A stretch of 64,000 bases of DNA from Bacillus ndiopicus (lineage in GTDB: Bacteria > Bacillota > Bacilli > Bacillales_A > Planococcaceae): the NCBI RefSeq assembly GCF_000612805.1, contig NZ_HG964407.1:1-64000 (forward strand), given 5' to 3'. The position numbers were made by a program, and so were the translations under genes. Within the stretch, counting starts at the first letter, position 1. Every line of letters begins with the position of its first letter. Positions 63,205 through 64,000 of the stretch are shown here, piece by piece. The notes below the pieces were generated by a model. The model was not told where the DNA came from, ran no database searches, and saw only the letters and a program-made list of their open reading frames with translations.

Positions 63205-64000
63205 ATGGACTACCGTATTGAAAAAGATACGATGGGTGAAATTAAAGTACCTGTCAATAAATTATGGGGGGCACAAACACAGCGCAGTAAAGAGAACTTC
63301 CAAATCGGTATAGAGCATATGCCAATCGAGCTTATTCAAGCGATGGCTATTTTGAAAAAAAGCGCAGCTACTGTTAATGAGCATCTTGGTAAGCTATCCC
63401 CTTTAAAGGCACGAACAATTCGACAAGTTACTGATGAAATTTTAAATGGTCAATGGGATGACCATTTCCCTCTTGTTGTATGGCAAACAGGTAGTGGTAC
63501 ACAAACCAATATGAACGTCAATGAGGTTATTGCCAATCGAGCAAATCAACTTCTACAGGAGATTGGCGATGAGGCAATTATTCACCCAAATGACGACGTT
63601 AATAAATCGCAAAGCTCGAATGACACTTTCCCTACAGCACTACATATTGCGGCTGTTTTAAAAGTAGAGGACTATTTACTACCTCGATTACACCTTTTAA
63701 AGACAACACTTGCAAATAAAGCTGAGCAGTTTAAAAATATTATTAAAATTGGACGTACCCATCTTCAAGATGCTACACCTTTAACATTAGGCCAGGAAAT
63801 TAGTGGCTGGGTAGCAATGCTTGAAAAATCAGAGCAAATGATCCAGCATAATATTCAGTATATGAAAGAACTAGCTATCGGGGGTACAGCAGTTGGTACA
63901 GGTATTAATGCACACCCTGAATTTGGTGAGCGTGTAGCAGCAGAAATTAGCCAATTAACAAGTAAGGCATTTACATCTGCAGCAAATAAATTCCATGCTT
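63205..64000 (+). CDS. fumC: Class II fumarate hydratase FumC (N-terminal 265 residues, runs off the window)
   Basis: The open frame starts [20 protein letters not shown] and continues to the right edge. Conserved FumC blocks are present: [63 protein letters not shown] and [10 protein letters not shown]. It interconverts fumarate and malate in the TCA cycle without an iron-sulphur cluster. AAGGAG precedes the ATG. The catalytic loop near the C-terminus lies outside. Confidence 0.96.
   Translation, partial: MDYRIEKDTMGEIKVPVNKLWGAQTQRSKENFQIGIEHMPIELIQAMAILKKSAATVNEHLGKLSPLKARTIRQVTDEILNGQWDDHFPLVVWQTGSGTQTNMNVNEVIANRANQLLQEIGDEAIIHPNDDVNKSQSSNDTFPTALHIAAVLKVEDYLLPRLHLLKTTLANKAEQFKNIIKIGRTHLQDATPLTLGQEISGWVAMLEKSEQMIQHNIQYMKELAIGGTAVGTGINAHPEFGERVAAEISQLTSKAFTSAANKFHA

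Overview
The window looks like the chromosome of a low-GC, spore-forming Gram-positive bacterium of the Planococcaceae/Bacillaceae (Lysinibacillus- or Solibacillus-like). I infer this from Bacillus-type sigma-A, sigma-B and sigma-W promoter sequences, AGGAGG-type ribosome binding sites, the protein families present, and gene order. No phage, integrase, intact insertion sequence or CRISPR array is visible. I ran no database search; names rest on recognised motifs, lengths and neighbours.

Layout. 1-1000: leader and promoter of an rRNA operon that lies off the left edge, preceded by an eight-tRNA operon, all on the minus strand. 1083-20039: a block that follows the Bacillus subtilis order ddl-murF-cshA-ydbS-ydbT-ydcA-acpS-ydcC-alr-ndoAI-ndoA-rsb/sigB-tex-sprT, almost entirely on the minus strand. 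It covers cell-wall precursor synthesis (Ddl, MurF, Alr), RNA handling (CshA, Tex), the MazEF-type toxin-antitoxin pair and the general stress regulon switch. The sigB operon is reduced to rsbT-rsbU-rsbV-rsbW-sigB: rsbR, rsbS and rsbX are not at their usual places. 20340-27823: an unknown 247-aa protein, RodA, a new 46-aa protein, cardiolipin synthase, a D,D-carboxypeptidase, YidC and an AraC regulator. 28698-35825: a LytTR regulator with a CoA-transferase, an MFS pump, two divergent sigma-B promoters driving a YtxH-like protein and a tiny membrane protein, YpuA, CvfB and MntR. 36182-53522: ComFB, a CadC/CadA metal efflux operon, an HpaB-type hydroxylase, an MFS pump, penicillin acylase, ExoA, MurB, a thiol/quinone stress group (YodB-like HxlR, azoreductase, FrnE), YhfW, PpaC and a two-domain acetyltransferase. 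53857-64000: a NiaP-like transporter, ThrC-ThrB, a large catalase, ZupT, a PAP2 phosphatase, an ABM protein and the start of FumC.

How it fits together. Sigma-B promoters can be read directly at rsbV (autoregulation), at the divergent ytxH-like/33-aa pair and probably at fumC. A sigma-W promoter precedes ydbST. Metal control is legible: a MntR box overlaps the -35 of zupT while mntR itself is at 35.4-35.8 kb; a CadC-type operator overlaps the cadC promoter; an exact 19-bp Fur consensus box lies between the ABM gene and fumC; a MhqR-type palindrome precedes the azoreductase.

The most unusual material is non-coding: a 33-bp unit repeated seven times in the murF 3' region, diverged single copies of it in the usual rsbX position and upstream of rodA, a second dispersed family of about 55 bp in four places, a 21-bp tandem repeat at 57.7 kb, and a recurring stem sequence shared by several terminators.
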